Shown here in pieces: positions 1 through 10,992 of a DNA stretch of 64,000 bases (the first letter of the stretch is position 1; every line of letters begins with the position of its first letter). Source of the DNA: Mycobacterium sp. IS-836. Its GTDB lineage: Bacteria > Actinomycetota > Actinomycetes > Mycobacteriales > Mycobacteriaceae. The notes beneath the pieces were generated by a model, which worked only from the letters and a program-made list of their open reading frames with translations, was not told where the DNA came from and ran no database searches. The stretch lies in assembly GCF_001954275.1 (NCBI RefSeq), contig NZ_MBEU01000087.1, positions 1 to 64,000 of the forward strand, read 5' to 3'. Both the position numbers and the translations under genes were made by a program.

Positions 1-110
<110 letters not shown>

Positions 111-111
111 C

Positions 112-208
112 GCCTCAGGAGCAGCCGGTCCACACGCGACGTGGCAAGCCGGTCATTCCCGCGTGGGAGGACGTGCTGCTCGGGGTGCGCTCCGGCGGGC
201 AGCGCTAA
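112..208 (+). pseudogene. sepH: 3' fragment of sepH on the plus strand
   Basis: In the frame ending at the TAA at 206-208 the last residues read GKPVIPAWEDVLLGVRSGGQ plus R, which is the conserved carboxy terminus of mycobacterial SepH (Rv0883c), the septation protein DUF3071. The amino-terminal part of the same protein lies on the opposite strand at 607-1234. The fragment converges on the DUF2537 gene with no gap, as expected for the natural sepH/Rv0882 junction. The gene is therefore split here. I infer a misassembly or small inversion rather than two genes. Confidence 0.75.
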
Positions 209-487
209 CTACGACACCGCCAGCGCGAGCAGCGTCAGCCACGCTCCCGTCACACCGACGCCGGCACCCAACACAAACCACCGCAGCACCGGGGTGCGTC
301 GCCATCCCCACAACGTCGGTGCCAGTCCCCCGGCCGCCACGACGTTGAGCCCGACGGCCAACAGCGGATGTACTCGCACCAGCCCGAGGCTGAGCACGAC
401 GATCGCGACCGCCGTGACCGCCGCGACAAACCCGGCCACCGTCAACCCCGTTGCCCACGGCACAGACTGGGAGCGCTGGTCGCTCAC
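209..487 (-). CDS. DUF2537 small membrane protein, Rv0882 orthologue
   Basis: This 92-residue protein has three or four hydrophobic segments (about residues 13-37, 40-57 and 68-91) and matches the DUF2537 family typified by Rv0882. Its function is unknown. The GTG start at 487 overlaps the TGA of the upstream rRNA methyltransferase fragment (GTGA), so the two are probably translationally coupled, as Rv0881 and Rv0882 are in M. tuberculosis. It lies in the segment that appears inverted relative to the rest of the window, so its displayed strand may be wrong for the chromosome. Confidence 0.75.
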   Translation of the reverse strand: MSDQRSQSVPWATGLTVAGFVAAVTAVAIVVLSLGLVRVHPLLAVGLNVVAAGGLAPTLWGWRRTPVLRWFVLGAGVGVTGAWLTLLALAVS

Positions 488-606
488 GGGCCGAGCCTAA
501 CCCGCTCGTAGAACGCCAAAGCCGCCGCGGTCGCGACGTTGAGCGAGTCGGTACCCCGCGACATCGGGATGCGTACCCGCACATCGCTCAATCGCAGCGT
601 GGCCGG
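484..606 (-). pseudogene. Carboxy-terminal fragment of a SpoU/TrmH-type rRNA methyltransferase (Rv0881)
   Basis: Read on the minus strand, these bases encode about 40 residues including RVRIPMSRGTDSLNVATAAA, which is the carboxy-terminal knot of SpoU/TrmH RNA methyltransferases, where the SLN motif helps bind S-adenosylmethionine. The reading ends with TGA at 486-484. Its upstream part is absent, and the sequence passes directly into sepH coding sequence in another frame near 600-620. It is a fragment caused by the junction, not a decayed gene, because the residues that remain look intact. Confidence 0.7.
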
Positions 607-1234
607 CGTCAACCCCGGCCACCGGCGCCACCGGCCGCAGCGGACGCTCGAAGTTCGGGTCGATCAGCTCACTGGCCGCGTCGTCGATCGCGGTAACCGT
701 GCCGCCGTGAGCGCCCGGCGTGAAGCAGAAGTGTGCGTTGTTGTCGGAGCGGCCGGCCTTCCACGCGAGCTGCACCGTCCATCGGTTGTCTTCGTTGCGC
801 CAGGCGTCCCAGCTGAGCTTCTCGTGGTCGAGGCCACGCGTCACCAGCGCGGCGCTGACGGTCTCGAGCAGGGTGAGCACCGCGGGCCCGTCGTCGAGCA
901 TCGGATGTGCGGCCGTTGCCAGCTCCGCCGCGCGAAAACGCTCCAGCAGCACCGGGTGGGCGAAGCGGCGGATGCGCGCGATGTCGGAACCCGACGCCGC
1001 GGCCACTTGCTCGACGGAGGCGCCCGCACGGATCTTGGCCTGAATTTCTTTGGGGCTCAGCATGTTGGTGACGTCGATCTCGAGGTGCGGTTGCTCCGGC
1101 TGCGGGGTCTCGCCGTTCAGCGCGGCCCGCAATCGGTCGTCGATCGCCAGCCTGAACTCCTCTGCGGGATCATCGCTCTCGCAGACGATGTATTTGCTGT
1201 CGGCATCGAGCCTAACCATTTTGAGTTCTCGCAT
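607..1234 (-). pseudogene. sepH: 5' part of sepH, septation protein (DUF3071), cut at the junction
   Basis: About 209 residues match the amino-terminal part of SepH/Rv0883c. A helix-turn-helix region at roughly residues 60-100 contains SPKEIQAKIRAGASVEQVAA. In actinobacteria SepH acts in cell division with FtsZ. The start ATG at 1234 has a good GAGGAGA ribosome site. Authentic sequence ends around RPVAPVAG. After that the open frame continues only by chance into the methyltransferase fragment down to 497, and the true carboxy terminus lies at 112-208 on the other strand. Confidence 0.8.
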
Positions 1235-1356
1235 GGTGTTCTCCTCGCAGGCTCCGTGCAGGTCAGCGACGGACCCGTCACGTGCGCACTCTAGTCCAGC
1301 CGACGCCCATCACCTGTGCTGACACGCTGGGCGGTTGCGTGCGGATTGCCGGCGGG

Positions 1357-2475
1357 TTAAAGCCGTTCGACCACCCAGTCGACGCACTGCGTGAGAGCGC
1401 TGACGTCGTCGGGCTCGACCGCGGGGAACATCGCAACCCTGAGCTGGTTGCGGCCGAGTTTGCGGTACGGCTCTGTGTCGACGATGCCGTTGGCCCGCAG
1501 AATCGACGCGACCGCCGCGGCGTCGACGTCGTCGACGAAGTCGATCGTGCCCACCACCTGGGAACGCAGCCCGGGATCGGCGACGAACGGCGTCGTGTAC
1601 GGCCGCTCCTGCGCCCAGGAGTACAACCGCTGCGACGAGTCGGCCGTGCGCTTGACCGCCCAGTCCAGCCCGCCGTTGCCCAACATCCAGTCGAGCTGTT
1701 CGGCCAGCAGCGCCAGGGTGCCGATCGCGGGAGTGTTGTACGTCTGGTTCTTCAAGCTGTTCTCCACCGCGATCGGCAGCGACAGGAAGTCGGGAACCCA
1801 GCGACCGGACGCGGCGATCGACTCGACCCGGGCCAGCGCGGCTGGGCTCATGATCGCCAGCCACAGGCCGCCGTCGCTGGCGAAGTTCTTCTGCGGCGCG
1901 AAGTAGTACGCGTCGGCTTCGGTGATGTCGACGGGCAACCCGCCGGCGCCCGAGGTCGCATCGATGACGACCAACGCGTCGCCCGAATCCGCCGGGCGCT
2001 GGACCGGGACCGCGACCCCCGTCGAGGTCTCGTTGTGGGCCCACGCGATCACGTCGACCGACGGATCGCTCCGCGGCTCCGGTGCGCTGCCGGGATCCGC
2101 CTTGACGATGATGGGTTCGCCGATGAATGGGTTCTTGACGACGGCGGAGGCGAACTTCGAGCTGAACTCGCCGTAGGAAAGGTGCAGCGAGCGCTTGTCG
2201 ATCAGCCCGAAGGCCGCGGAATCCCAGAACGCCGTCGCGCCGCCGTTGCCCAGGATGACCTCGTAGCCGTCGGGCACCGAGAAAAGCTCCGCGAGCCCCG
2301 ACCGAACCCGCCCCACCAGATTCTTGACCGGCGCCTGCCGGTGCGAGGTGCCGAACAGCGCGGCCGCGGTGGTGCTCAGCGCCTGCAATTGCTCGGGTCG
2401 GACCTTCGACGGACCCGATCCGAAGCGGCCGTCGCGGGGTTTGAGGTCAGCGGGAATCTGGAGCTCGTCAGCCAT
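1357..2475 (-). CDS. serC: Phosphoserine aminotransferase
   Basis: This 372-residue class V aminotransferase converts 3-phosphohydroxypyruvate and glutamate to phosphoserine in serine synthesis, using pyridoxal phosphate. The PLP lysine is visible in FAPQKNFASDGG, and the phosphate-binding region GSGPSKVRP lies at the amino end. I chose the ATG at 2475 (start MADELQIPADLKPRDGRFGS) because upstream in-frame sequence is not conserved and the length then matches the mycobacterial family (about 376). It is followed by sepH, the usual order, and is divergent from the Rv0885 homologue. Confidence 0.95.
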   Translation of the reverse strand: MADELQIPADLKPRDGRFGSGPSKVRPEQLQALSTTAAALFGTSHRQAPVKNLVGRVRSGLAELFSVPDGYEVILGNGGATAFWDSAAFGLIDKRSLHLSYGEFSSKFASAVVKNPFIGEPIIVKADPGSAPEPRSDPSVDVIAWAHNETSTGVAVPVQRPADSGDALVVIDATSGAGGLPVDITEADAYYFAPQKNFASDGGLWLAIMSPAALARVESIAASGRWVPDFLSLPIAVENSLKNQTYNTPAIGTLALLAEQLDWMLGNGGLDWAVKRTADSSQRLYSWAQERPYTTPFVADPGLRSQVVGTIDFVDDVDAAAVASILRANGIVDTEPYRKLGRNQLRVAMFPAVEPDDVSALTQCVDWVVERL

Positions 2476-2561
2476 GCCAGCCAGCGTAGTGAGCGCCGCG
2501 CGACCGGTGGTCGGGCGGCCCGGCCGCCGCGTCGCGGTGTGAGCCAGGACACACAATTTGC

Positions 2562-2576
2562 CTGACCACTGGTCAG
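2562..2576. promoter_or_regulatory. 15-base palindrome CTGACCA-C-TGGTCAG between serC and the diiron gene
   Basis: The two 7-base arms are perfect with a single central base, in the divergent intergenic region. A second perfect palindrome, TGTCTAGACA, lies at 2624-2633, overlapping a possible -10 box TACTGT at 2621-2626 that would serve the plus-strand gene at 2675. The first palindrome would suit a dimeric repressor of either divergent gene. No regulator is identified. Confidence 0.4.
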
Positions 2577-2674
2577 CCCACACTGCTCCGCGGGGTCTGG
2601 AACATTCCCGGTACCCGCGGTACTGTCTAGACACAGCACGTCCAAATGTAAACCTCGTTGGGGAGGGCTTGGAT

Positions 2675-3700
2675 ATGGCCAGGACGCGAACGGTCCGGCG
2701 GTGGCGCCGCAACATGGAAGTCCGCGACGACGTCGACTACGTCAACATGCTTGCCACACTGTCCGAGGGGTCGGTGCGGCGAAACTTCAACCCGTATACC
2801 GATATCGATTGGGACTCACCGGAATTCGCGGTCACGGACAACGACCCCCGCTGGATCCTGCCGAAGACCGACCCGCTGGGCCGCCATCCCTGGTATCAGG
2901 CCCAGTCCGACGAGCGCAAGATCAAGATCGGAATGTGGCGCCAGGCCAACGTGGCCAAGGTGGGGCTGCACTTCGAGTCCATCCTGATCCGCGGCCTGAT
3001 GAACTACACGTTCTGGGTGCCCAACGGATCACCCGAATACCGGTACTGCCTGCACGAGTCGGTCGAAGAGTGCAACCACACGATGATGTTCCAGGAGATG
3101 GTGAACCGCGTCGGCGCCGACGTGCCGGGGATGCCGCGGATGCTGCGCTGGATCTCGCCCCTGATCCCGCTGGTCGCCGGACCGTTGCCGGTGGCGTTCT
3201 TCATCGGCGTGCTGGCCGGCGAGGAGCCGATCGACCACACGCAGAAAAACGTTCTGCGCGAAGGCAAGTCACTGCACCCGATCATGGAGCGGGTGATGGC
3301 GATCCACGTGGCCGAGGAGGCCCGGCACATCTCGTTCGCTCACGAGTTCCTGCGAAAGCGGTTGCCGCAGTTGAGCAAACGACAGCGGTTCTGGGTCTCG
3401 CTGTACTACCCGCTGACGATGCGGGTGCTGTGCCAGGCGATCACCGTGCCGCCCAAGGCGTTCTGGCGGGAGTTCGACATTCCGCGCGAGGTCAAGAAGG
3501 AGCTGTTCTTCCGGTCGCCGGATTCGCGAAAGTGGTTGAGCGACATGTTCGCCGACGTCCGGATGCTGGCCAACGACACCGGGTTGATGGAAACCCGTTC
3601 GGCGCGGCTGATGTGGCGCCTGTGCAAGATCAACGGCAAGCCGTCGCGCTACCGCAGCGAACCGCAACGCCAGCACCTGGCCGCGGCGCCGGCCGCCTAG
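2675..3700 (+). CDS. AurF-type diiron oxygenase-like protein, Rv0885 orthologue
   Basis: The 341-residue product matches Rv0885 and the AurF-like diiron oxygenase fold. Candidate iron ligands are visible in two helices, ESVEECNH (about residue 131 on) and HVAEEARHISF (about 210 on), plus an E in the helix before them. Rv0885-type proteins have no proven substrate. The ATG at 2675 has GGGAGGG eight bases upstream and gives the family length. It is followed after 16 bases by fprB, so an electron supply from that reductase is an attractive but unproven idea. Confidence 0.85.
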   Translation: MARTRTVRRWRRNMEVRDDVDYVNMLATLSEGSVRRNFNPYTDIDWDSPEFAVTDNDPRWILPKTDPLGRHPWYQAQSDERKIKIGMWRQANVAKVGLHFESILIRGLMNYTFWVPNGSPEYRYCLHESVEECNHTMMFQEMVNRVGADVPGMPRMLRWISPLIPLVAGPLPVAFFIGVLAGEEPIDHTQKNVLREGKSLHPIMERVMAIHVAEEARHISFAHEFLRKRLPQLSKRQRFWVSLYYPLTMRVLCQAITVPPKAFWREFDIPREVKKELFFRSPDSRKWLSDMFADVRMLANDTGLMETRSARLMWRLCKINGKPSRYRSEPQRQHLAAAPAA

Positions 3701-3716
3701 CGTTTCCGGGAGTTCA

Positions 3717-5414
3717 ATGCCGCACGTTATTACCCAGTCGTGCTGTAACGACGGGTCCTGTGTCTTCGCGTGCCCGGTGAATTGCATTCACCCGACACCG
3801 GACGAGCCTGGCTTCGCGACCTCGGAGATGCTCTACATCGATCCGGTGGCGTGCGTGGACTGCGGCGCCTGCGTGAGCGCCTGCCCGGTGGGCGCGATCG
3901 CACCCGACACCCGGTTGGAGCCCAAACAGCTGCCGTTCGTCGAAATCAACGCGTCCTTCTACCCGCCGCGGCCCGCGGGCGAGAAACTGCCGCCGACCTC
4001 GACGCTGGCCCCGGTGATCCCCGCGGCCGAGGTGCGTGTGCGCCGTCATCCGCTGACCGTCGCGATAGTCGGGTCCGGGCCCGCGGCGATGTATGCCGCC
4101 GATGAGCTGCTCACCCAACATGGCGTGCGCGTCAACGTCTTTGAGAAGCTGCCCACGCCCTACGGGCTGGTTCGCGCGGGCGTGGCGCCGGATCATCAGA
4201 ACACCAAGAAAGTCACCCAGCTGTTCGACCGGGTCACCCGTCATCGCCATTTCCGGTTCTACCTCAACGTCGAGATCGGCAAGCACCTGAGCCACGCCGA
4301 CCTGCTGGCCCATCATCACGCCGTGCTGTACGCCGTCGGTGCGCCCGACGACCGCCGCCTGGACATCGAAGGCATGGGGCTACCGGGCACGGGAACCGCC
4401 ACCGAATTGGTCGCATGGATCAACGGACATCCCGACTTCACCGAGCTGCCAGTCGATCTCAGCCACGAGCGGGTGGTGATCATCGGCAACGGCAATGTCG
4501 CCCTCGATGTGGCCCGCGTGCTCACGGCGGACCCGAACGACTTGGCCCGCACCGACATCTCCGATCATGCGTTGGAGGCATTGCGCGGCTCCGCGGTCCG
4601 CGAGGTGGTGATCGCCGCACGGCGCGGCCCGGCGAATTCCGCGTTCACGTTGCCCGAACTGATCGGGCTCACCGGCGCCTCCGAGGTCGTGCTCGATCCG
4701 GGCGATCAGCGGTTGGTGGCAAGCGATCTCGCGTCGGCCTCCGACACGTTGACCCGGAACAAGCTGGAGATCGTGAGCAAGCTCGGCGATGCTTCGGCGC
4801 CGCGTGCGGGCAGGCGGCCACGAGTCCGGCTGGCCTACCAGCTCACGCCCCAGCGCGTGCTGGGCCAGCAACGCGCCACCGGTGTCGAGTTCTCCGTCAC
4901 CGGCACCGATGAGGTGCGCCGGCTGGACGCGGGCCTCGTGCTCACGTCGATCGGCTACCGCGGCAAGCCGATTCGCGATCTTCCGTTCGACGAATCCGCG
5001 GCCGTCGTGCCGAACGAGGGCGGCCGCGTCGTCGATCCCACCTCAGGACGCCCGGTGCCCGGCGCTTACGTCGCGGGATGGATCAAGCGTGGACCGACCG
5101 GCTTCATCGGCACCAACAAGTCCTGCTCCTTGCAGACCGTGCACGCGCTAGTCGCCGACTTCAACGAAGGCAGGCTGGCAGATCCGCTCGCCAAGCCGGA
5201 CGCACTGGACCGGCTGGTGCACGCCCACCAGCCCGACGCCGTCGACGCCGCGGGGTGGGGCGCCATCGACGCCGCCGAGATCGCCCGCGGCAGCGACGAG
5301 AGTCGACCGCGCGTCAAGTTCACCGACGTCGGCGACATGCTCGCCGCTGCGGCCACGGCCCAGCCGGCGCCCCCGAGGCGACGCCGGCTGCTGGCCCGGC
5401 TGCGCGACTTCTAG
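3717..5414 (+). CDS. fprB: Ferredoxin/ferredoxin-NADP reductase FprB
   Basis: This 565-residue fusion has an amino-terminal ferredoxin with two iron-sulfur cysteine clusters (residues 9-20 and CVDCGACVSACP around 46-57). A carboxy-terminal adrenodoxin-reductase-like module follows, with FAD motif GSGPAAMYAADEL (about 117) and NADP motif GNGNVALDVARV (about 258). It shuttles electrons between NADPH and iron-sulfur or cytochrome P450 systems. Length agrees with M. tuberculosis FprB (Rv0886). Its stop overlaps the 3' end of the convergent VOC gene by four bases. Confidence 0.95.
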   Translation: MPHVITQSCCNDGSCVFACPVNCIHPTPDEPGFATSEMLYIDPVACVDCGACVSACPVGAIAPDTRLEPKQLPFVEINASFYPPRPAGEKLPPTSTLAPVIPAAEVRVRRHPLTVAIVGSGPAAMYAADELLTQHGVRVNVFEKLPTPYGLVRAGVAPDHQNTKKVTQLFDRVTRHRHFRFYLNVEIGKHLSHADLLAHHHAVLYAVGAPDDRRLDIEGMGLPGTGTATELVAWINGHPDFTELPVDLSHERVVIIGNGNVALDVARVLTADPNDLARTDISDHALEALRGSAVREVVIAARRGPANSAFTLPELIGLTGASEVVLDPGDQRLVASDLASASDTLTRNKLEIVSKLGDASAPRAGRRPRVRLAYQLTPQRVLGQQRATGVEFSVTGTDEVRRLDAGLVLTSIGYRGKPIRDLPFDESAAVVPNEGGRVVDPTSGRPVPGAYVAGWIKRGPTGFIGTNKSCSLQTVHALVADFNEGRLADPLAKPDALDRLVHAHQPDAVDAAGWGAIDAAEIARGSDESRPRVKFTDVGDMLAAAATAQPAPPRRRRLLARLRDF

Positions 5415-5866
5415 CCGGCCTGCCCGGACATCGCCGCTTGAATGTCCTCGGGGCTGACCTCGCGCACCGGCTGACCCAACGACCAGTGATGCCCGAACGG
5501 GTCCTCGACCACGCCGTAGCGGTCGCCCCAGAACTGGTCGTCCAACGGCGTCACCACGGTGGCGCCCGCGTCCAGCGCCTGCTGGAACTTGGCGTCGACG
5601 TCGGTAACCGTCAGATGGATGGTGACTGGCGTGCCGCCGAGTGACTTCGGCGTCATCGACTTGCCGCCGCACACTTCCGGGAAGTCGTCGTTGAGCATCA
5701 CCAGCGAGCCGTTGATGCGCAGCGCGGCGTGGACCAGTTTGCCGTCGGGGCGGGGCACCCGGCCCAGCTCAACGGCACCAAAAGCCTTGACGTAGAAGTC
5801 GATCGCCGCTGCGGCGTCGCCAACGACGAGGTGTGGGGAAACTGCGGGTTCGATATCGATTGCCAT
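5411..5866 (-). CDS. VOC-superfamily (glyoxalase/bleomycin resistance-like) protein, Rv0887c orthologue
   Basis: This 151-residue protein has the two beta-alpha-beta modules of the PhnB-like VOC fold, with motifs DAAAAIDFYVKAFGAVELGR near the start and DRYGVVEDPFGHHW near the end. The family includes small-molecule modifying metalloenzymes and binding proteins. The substrate here is unknown. The start ATG at 5866 has an AAGGAGG site just upstream on the minus strand. It converges on fprB. Confidence 0.85.
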   Translation of the reverse strand: MAIDIEPAVSPHLVVGDAAAAIDFYVKAFGAVELGRVPRPDGKLVHAALRINGSLVMLNDDFPEVCGGKSMTPKSLGGTPVTIHLTVTDVDAKFQQALDAGATVVTPLDDQFWGDRYGVVEDPFGHHWSLGQPVREVSPEDIQAAMSGQAG

Positions 5867-6060
5867 GGCGGCCTCCTTGGTTGTGGGTGTCCAGGCCAGT
5901 CCCGGACCGGCTCACGGATACTGACCCCGGCCGCGACGCTAACTCATCGCGGCGATCGCCATTTAAACGCCGGGCACCGACAACTAGTGGACGCGAGCGT
6001 AACGCCAGGGCGAAAAATTGGGCCGAAGTTCGCCGTGACGTTACGCCCGCGAGCGGAAGC

Positions 6061-7182
6061 TCAGGCCGTGGTGAGGACCCGGTCCCACCCCTGCACGGAC
6101 TCCGGGCTGCGCGGCCCCGGGCCCACATAGATCGCCGACGGGCGAACCAACTTGCCCAGCCGCTTCTGCTCGAGAATGTGCGCGCACCAACCGGCGGTGC
6201 GGCCACAGGTGAACATCGCCGGCATCATGTGGGCCGGCACCTGGGCGAAGTCCAGGATCACCGCGGCCCAGAACTCGACGTTGGTCTCGATCGGGTGGTC
6301 CGGACGCCGCTCGCGCAACTCGGCCAGCGCGGCCTGCTCGAGCGCGACCGCCACCTCGTAGCGCGGCGCGCCCAGCCGTTCCGACGCTGCCCGCAGCACC
6401 CGCGCCCTGGGGTCTTCGGCGCGGTAGACCCGGTGCCCAAACCCCATCAGCTTGTCGCCGCGGTCCAGGATCCCCTTGACCAGGCCCCGGGCGTCGCCGG
6501 TGCGCTCGACCTCCTCGAGCATCGGCAGCACCCGGGCCGGCGCACCACCATGCAGCGGACCGCTCATCGCCCCGATCGCCCCGGACAGGGCCGCCGCGAC
6601 ATCGGCGCCGGTCGAGGCGATCACTCGCGCCGTGAACGTCGAGGCATTCATGCCATGCTCGGCCGCGGACACCCAATAGGCGTCGATGGCCTCGACATGC
6701 CGGGGATCGGGCTCGCCCTGCCAGCGGGTCATGAAACGTGCTGTCACCGTGGAGCATTCGTCGATGACTCGCTGCGGGACCGCGGGCTGGTAGATTCCGC
6801 GCGCCGACTGCGCGACATAGGACAGCGCCATCACCGATGCCCGGGCCAGTTGCGTGCGCGCGGTGGCATCGTCGACGTCCAGCAAGGGCTTGTATCCCCA
6901 GATCGGCGCCAGCATGGCCAGGCCGGCCTGCACGTCGACGCGGACGTCGCCGGTGTGGATCGGCAGCGGGAATGGCTCGGCCGGAGGCAGTCCGCGGCCG
7001 AACTCACCATCCACCAACAAGCCCCACACCTCGCCGAACGTGACCCGCTGGCTCACCAGATCCTCGATATCGACGCCGCGATAGCGCAACGCGCCGCCGT
7101 CTTTATCCGGTTCGGCGATCTCGGTGGTGAACGCGACCACACCGTTGAGGCCAGGGACGAAATCTTCCGGGACCACAGTCAT
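6061..7182 (-). CDS. citA: Citrate synthase CitA
   Basis: The 373-residue protein condenses acetyl-CoA and oxaloacetate to citrate. Catalytic regions are clear: EHGMNASTF, GPLHGGAP and MGFGHRVYRAEDPRARV carry the two histidines, with a downstream aspartate in the final third. I used the ATG at 7182 (MTVVPEDFVPGLNG) rather than a longer frame because the length then equals Rv0889c. A second citrate synthase (gltA2) lies 0.9 kb away. CitA is the shorter paralogue and GltA2 the housekeeping one. Confidence 0.95.
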   Translation of the reverse strand: MTVVPEDFVPGLNGVVAFTTEIAEPDKDGGALRYRGVDIEDLVSQRVTFGEVWGLLVDGEFGRGLPPAEPFPLPIHTGDVRVDVQAGLAMLAPIWGYKPLLDVDDATARTQLARASVMALSYVAQSARGIYQPAVPQRVIDECSTVTARFMTRWQGEPDPRHVEAIDAYWVSAAEHGMNASTFTARVIASTGADVAAALSGAIGAMSGPLHGGAPARVLPMLEEVERTGDARGLVKGILDRGDKLMGFGHRVYRAEDPRARVLRAASERLGAPRYEVAVALEQAALAELRERRPDHPIETNVEFWAAVILDFAQVPAHMMPAMFTCGRTAGWCAHILEQKRLGKLVRPSAIYVGPGPRSPESVQGWDRVLTTA

Positions 7183-7253
7183 AGGAAAATTCTCGCACCC
7201 CGCTTCCGGGCGGACGCTACCGGCCGGTAGCAAGCGCCGGTAGCGTTGGCGCG

Positions 7254-7913
7254 ATGGCAGGACCAGACGACGACCACCTGCAACGAATGCGAGTCGAGTA
7301 CGGGTCGGTCGAGCGGGACGGCGGCCCCGACCTCGACGCGGACTGGCTCGATGACGGTTGGCTTGCGTTGCTGCGCAAGTGGATTGACGACGCCGAACAC
7401 TTCGGGGTGCCCGAACCCAATGCGTTCGTGCTGGCCACCGTGGCCGAGGGTAGGCCGATGAGCCGGTCGGTGCTGTGCAAGGGCGTGGACGAGACCGGGA
7501 TCACATTCTTCACGAACTATGACTCAGCCAAAGGCATCGAGCTGGCGGCGACGCCGTACGCGTCGGCGACCTTCCCCTGGTACCTGCTGGGGCGACAGGT
7601 GCACGTCCGCGGCGCGGTGACCAAGGTCGACCCGCGGATCACCGCGGAGTATTGGTCCAAACGGCCGCGCGGCTCGCAGCTGGGCGCGTGGGCGTCACAC
7701 CAGTCGCAGCCGATCGCGTCGCGCGCGGCGCTGCTCGACCAGCTGGCCGACGTGACAGCGCGCTTCGCCGACGACGAGCGCATCCCGGTGCCACCGGGGT
7801 GGGGTGGCTACGTCATCGCGCCCGAAGTGGTGGAGTTCTGGCAGGGCCGGGAAAACCGGGTGCACAACCGGATCCGAGTCATCGGGTCGCAGGTCGAGCG
7901 CCTCCAGCCCTGA
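7254..7913 (+). CDS. pdxH: Pyridoxamine 5'-phosphate oxidase
   Basis: This 219-residue FMN enzyme oxidises pyridoxamine or pyridoxine phosphate to pyridoxal phosphate. Recognisable family segments are the FMN-binding SRSVLCKGVDETGITFFTNY, the SRGSQ-like PRGSQLGAWASHQSQ and the carboxy-terminal EFWQGRENRVHNRI. In M. tuberculosis pdxH is elsewhere (Rv2607). Here it sits divergently from citA and upstream of gltA2, a position that differs from the H37Rv order. Confidence 0.93.
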   Translation: MAGPDDDHLQRMRVEYGSVERDGGPDLDADWLDDGWLALLRKWIDDAEHFGVPEPNAFVLATVAEGRPMSRSVLCKGVDETGITFFTNYDSAKGIELAATPYASATFPWYLLGRQVHVRGAVTKVDPRITAEYWSKRPRGSQLGAWASHQSQPIASRAALLDQLADVTARFADDERIPVPPGWGGYVIAPEVVEFWQGRENRVHNRIRVIGSQVERLQP

Positions 7914-7943
7914 CCGACGTGAGCCGCGGCCGGGCCATAAAGC

Positions 7944-7959
7944 GCCCGTTGTGACGGGC
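7944..7959 (+). terminator. Hairpin downstream of pdxH
   Basis: A six-base perfect stem, GCCCGT with ACGGGC, closes a four-base loop 30 bases after the pdxH stop. There is no T run, as is common for proposed mycobacterial terminators. It may end pdxH transcription before the gltA2 promoter region. This rests only on the visible inverted repeat. Confidence 0.35.
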
Positions 7960-8089
7960 CGCCTGATGATTGCCTAAGGAAGATCGTCGAGACCCACCCC
8001 GGGCAGGCGCCCCGCCGCGATAACGACTACCTTCAGCTATAAGCACCTAGTCAGGGCAGCCATATCAGCCAGAGCGCAAAGGGGTTCTC

Positions 8090-9381
<1,292 letters not shown>

Positions 9382-9385
<4 letters not shown>

Positions 9386-10977
9386 GTTGCCGGGCAGGGC
9401 CCGGCGAACACTGCGGTAAGTACCGCCATCGCGGCGTTGTGGCCCGCGATGCCCGATACCGCTCCGCCGCGGCGCGCGCCTGACCCGCACAACATGATTC
9501 GCTCGTGCGCCGTGGCGACGCCCCATTGCCCCGCCGGTGTGTCTAGCCCGTCGTCGTCGTCCGCGAACGGCCACGACAATGCGCCGTGGAAGATGTTGCC
9601 CGCGGTCATCCCCAGTTTGCGGTGTAGGTCCAGGGTGGTCGTCGTCTCGATGCACGGCCGCCCATGCGCGTCGCTCATCAACACGTCCTGGATCGGTTCG
9701 GCCAGAACGGAATTCAGCGACGCCAGCACCGAATCGGCCAGCCGGTCACGCAGCGCCCCGGAGTAGGTGCCGTCGAATAGCGAATGCGGGGTGTGCAGGC
9801 CGAACACCGTCATCGTGTGAGCGCCCGAGTCACGCAGCCCGGCCGGCAGGATGCTCGGGTCGGTCAGGGAGTGGCAGTAGGCCTCGCACGGCAGCGGGTC
9901 CGGTAGGTGTCCGGCGGCCGCGCGCGAATACGCCGTATCCAGCTGTGTCCACGTCTCGTTGACGTGAAAGGTCCCGGCAAATGCTTGTTCGGCGGTGACG
10001 CTGTCGTCGCGCAGGCGCGGCAACCGCCGCAGCACCATGTTCACTTTGACCTGCGCGCCCTGGGCCGGGCTCGCCGGCCGTTCTCCGAGCAGCCCGGCCA
10101 ACACCGTCGGAGTCACGCCGGCCAGAACGAAGCGGCCGCGGATAGTGTGCTCCTCGTCGCCGCTGCGGTAGCGCACCAGACCGTCCGGATCGACGGCGAG
10201 AACGTCTGCGCCGGTGGTGATTTCGGCGCCGTGGGCGACGGCCGCCGCGGCCAGGGCGGCCGTCACCGAGCCCATCCCGCCGATGGGGACGTTCCAGTCT
10301 CCGGTGCCGCCGCCGAGCACGTGATACAGGAAGCAGACGTTCTGGCTCAGCGACGGCTCGTCGAGGCGGGCGAAGGTGCCGATCAGCGCGTCGGTGGCGA
10401 TCACGCCGCGAACGAGGTCGTTGCCCACCGCGCCGGCGATCGCGTGCCCTATCGGCTCGTCGACGATGGCCCGCCACGCCGACGCCGCATCGGGATCGCC
10501 GCCGTCGAGGACGTGCCGGCGGGCCTGTTCGCGGGTGCGCAGCGGTTCGAGCAGCGTCGGCCACAGGCGTTCCGTGACTACTCGGCAGCGCCGGTAGAAC
10601 GTCGCGAAACCGTGTTCGTCGTCGGCTGCGCCGATCGCTGCGAACGCGTCGGGGCGCCCAACTAGCAGACCGGTGCGGCCGCCGGAGCCGGGGTCGGGCG
10701 TGTACGACGAGAATCGCCGCCGGGCCAGCGGCGCGGCGGCGCCCAGGTCATCGAGGATCCGTGGGGGGAGCAGGCTGACCAGGTACGCGTAGCGCGAGAC
10801 CCGGACGTCGACGCCGTCGAACGGCTGCGCGGAGACCGCGGCTCCGCCGACGTGTCCTAGCCGCTCCAGCAGCCGCACCCGGAGGCCCGCCCGGGCCAGA
10901 TAGCCGGCCGCGACCAGGCCATTGTGGCCGCCGCCGACGACGACAACGTCGCAATCCCGGATGCCGTCGACCGCCAT
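9382..10977 (-). CDS. Phytoene-desaturase-like FAD oxidoreductase, Rv0897c orthologue
   Basis: The 531-residue protein opens with a dinucleotide-binding motif GGGHNGLVAAGYLARAGLRV and ends with a CrtI-type cap segment LCGSGARRGGAVSGIAGHNA that closes over FAD. Family members desaturate or isomerise carotenoids and related lipids. No carotenoid synthesis genes are adjacent, so the substrate is open. It matches Rv0897c in length and place, and lies 15 bases after the small DUF2630 gene, probably co-transcribed. Confidence 0.88.
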
Positions 10978-10992
10978 ATTCCGGATGGTTTC

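Noticed and set aside
1282..2565. 427-codon plus-strand open frame opposite serC
   Set aside because: It is a GC-driven shadow of serC, arginine- and glycine-rich, without any domain or ribosome site.
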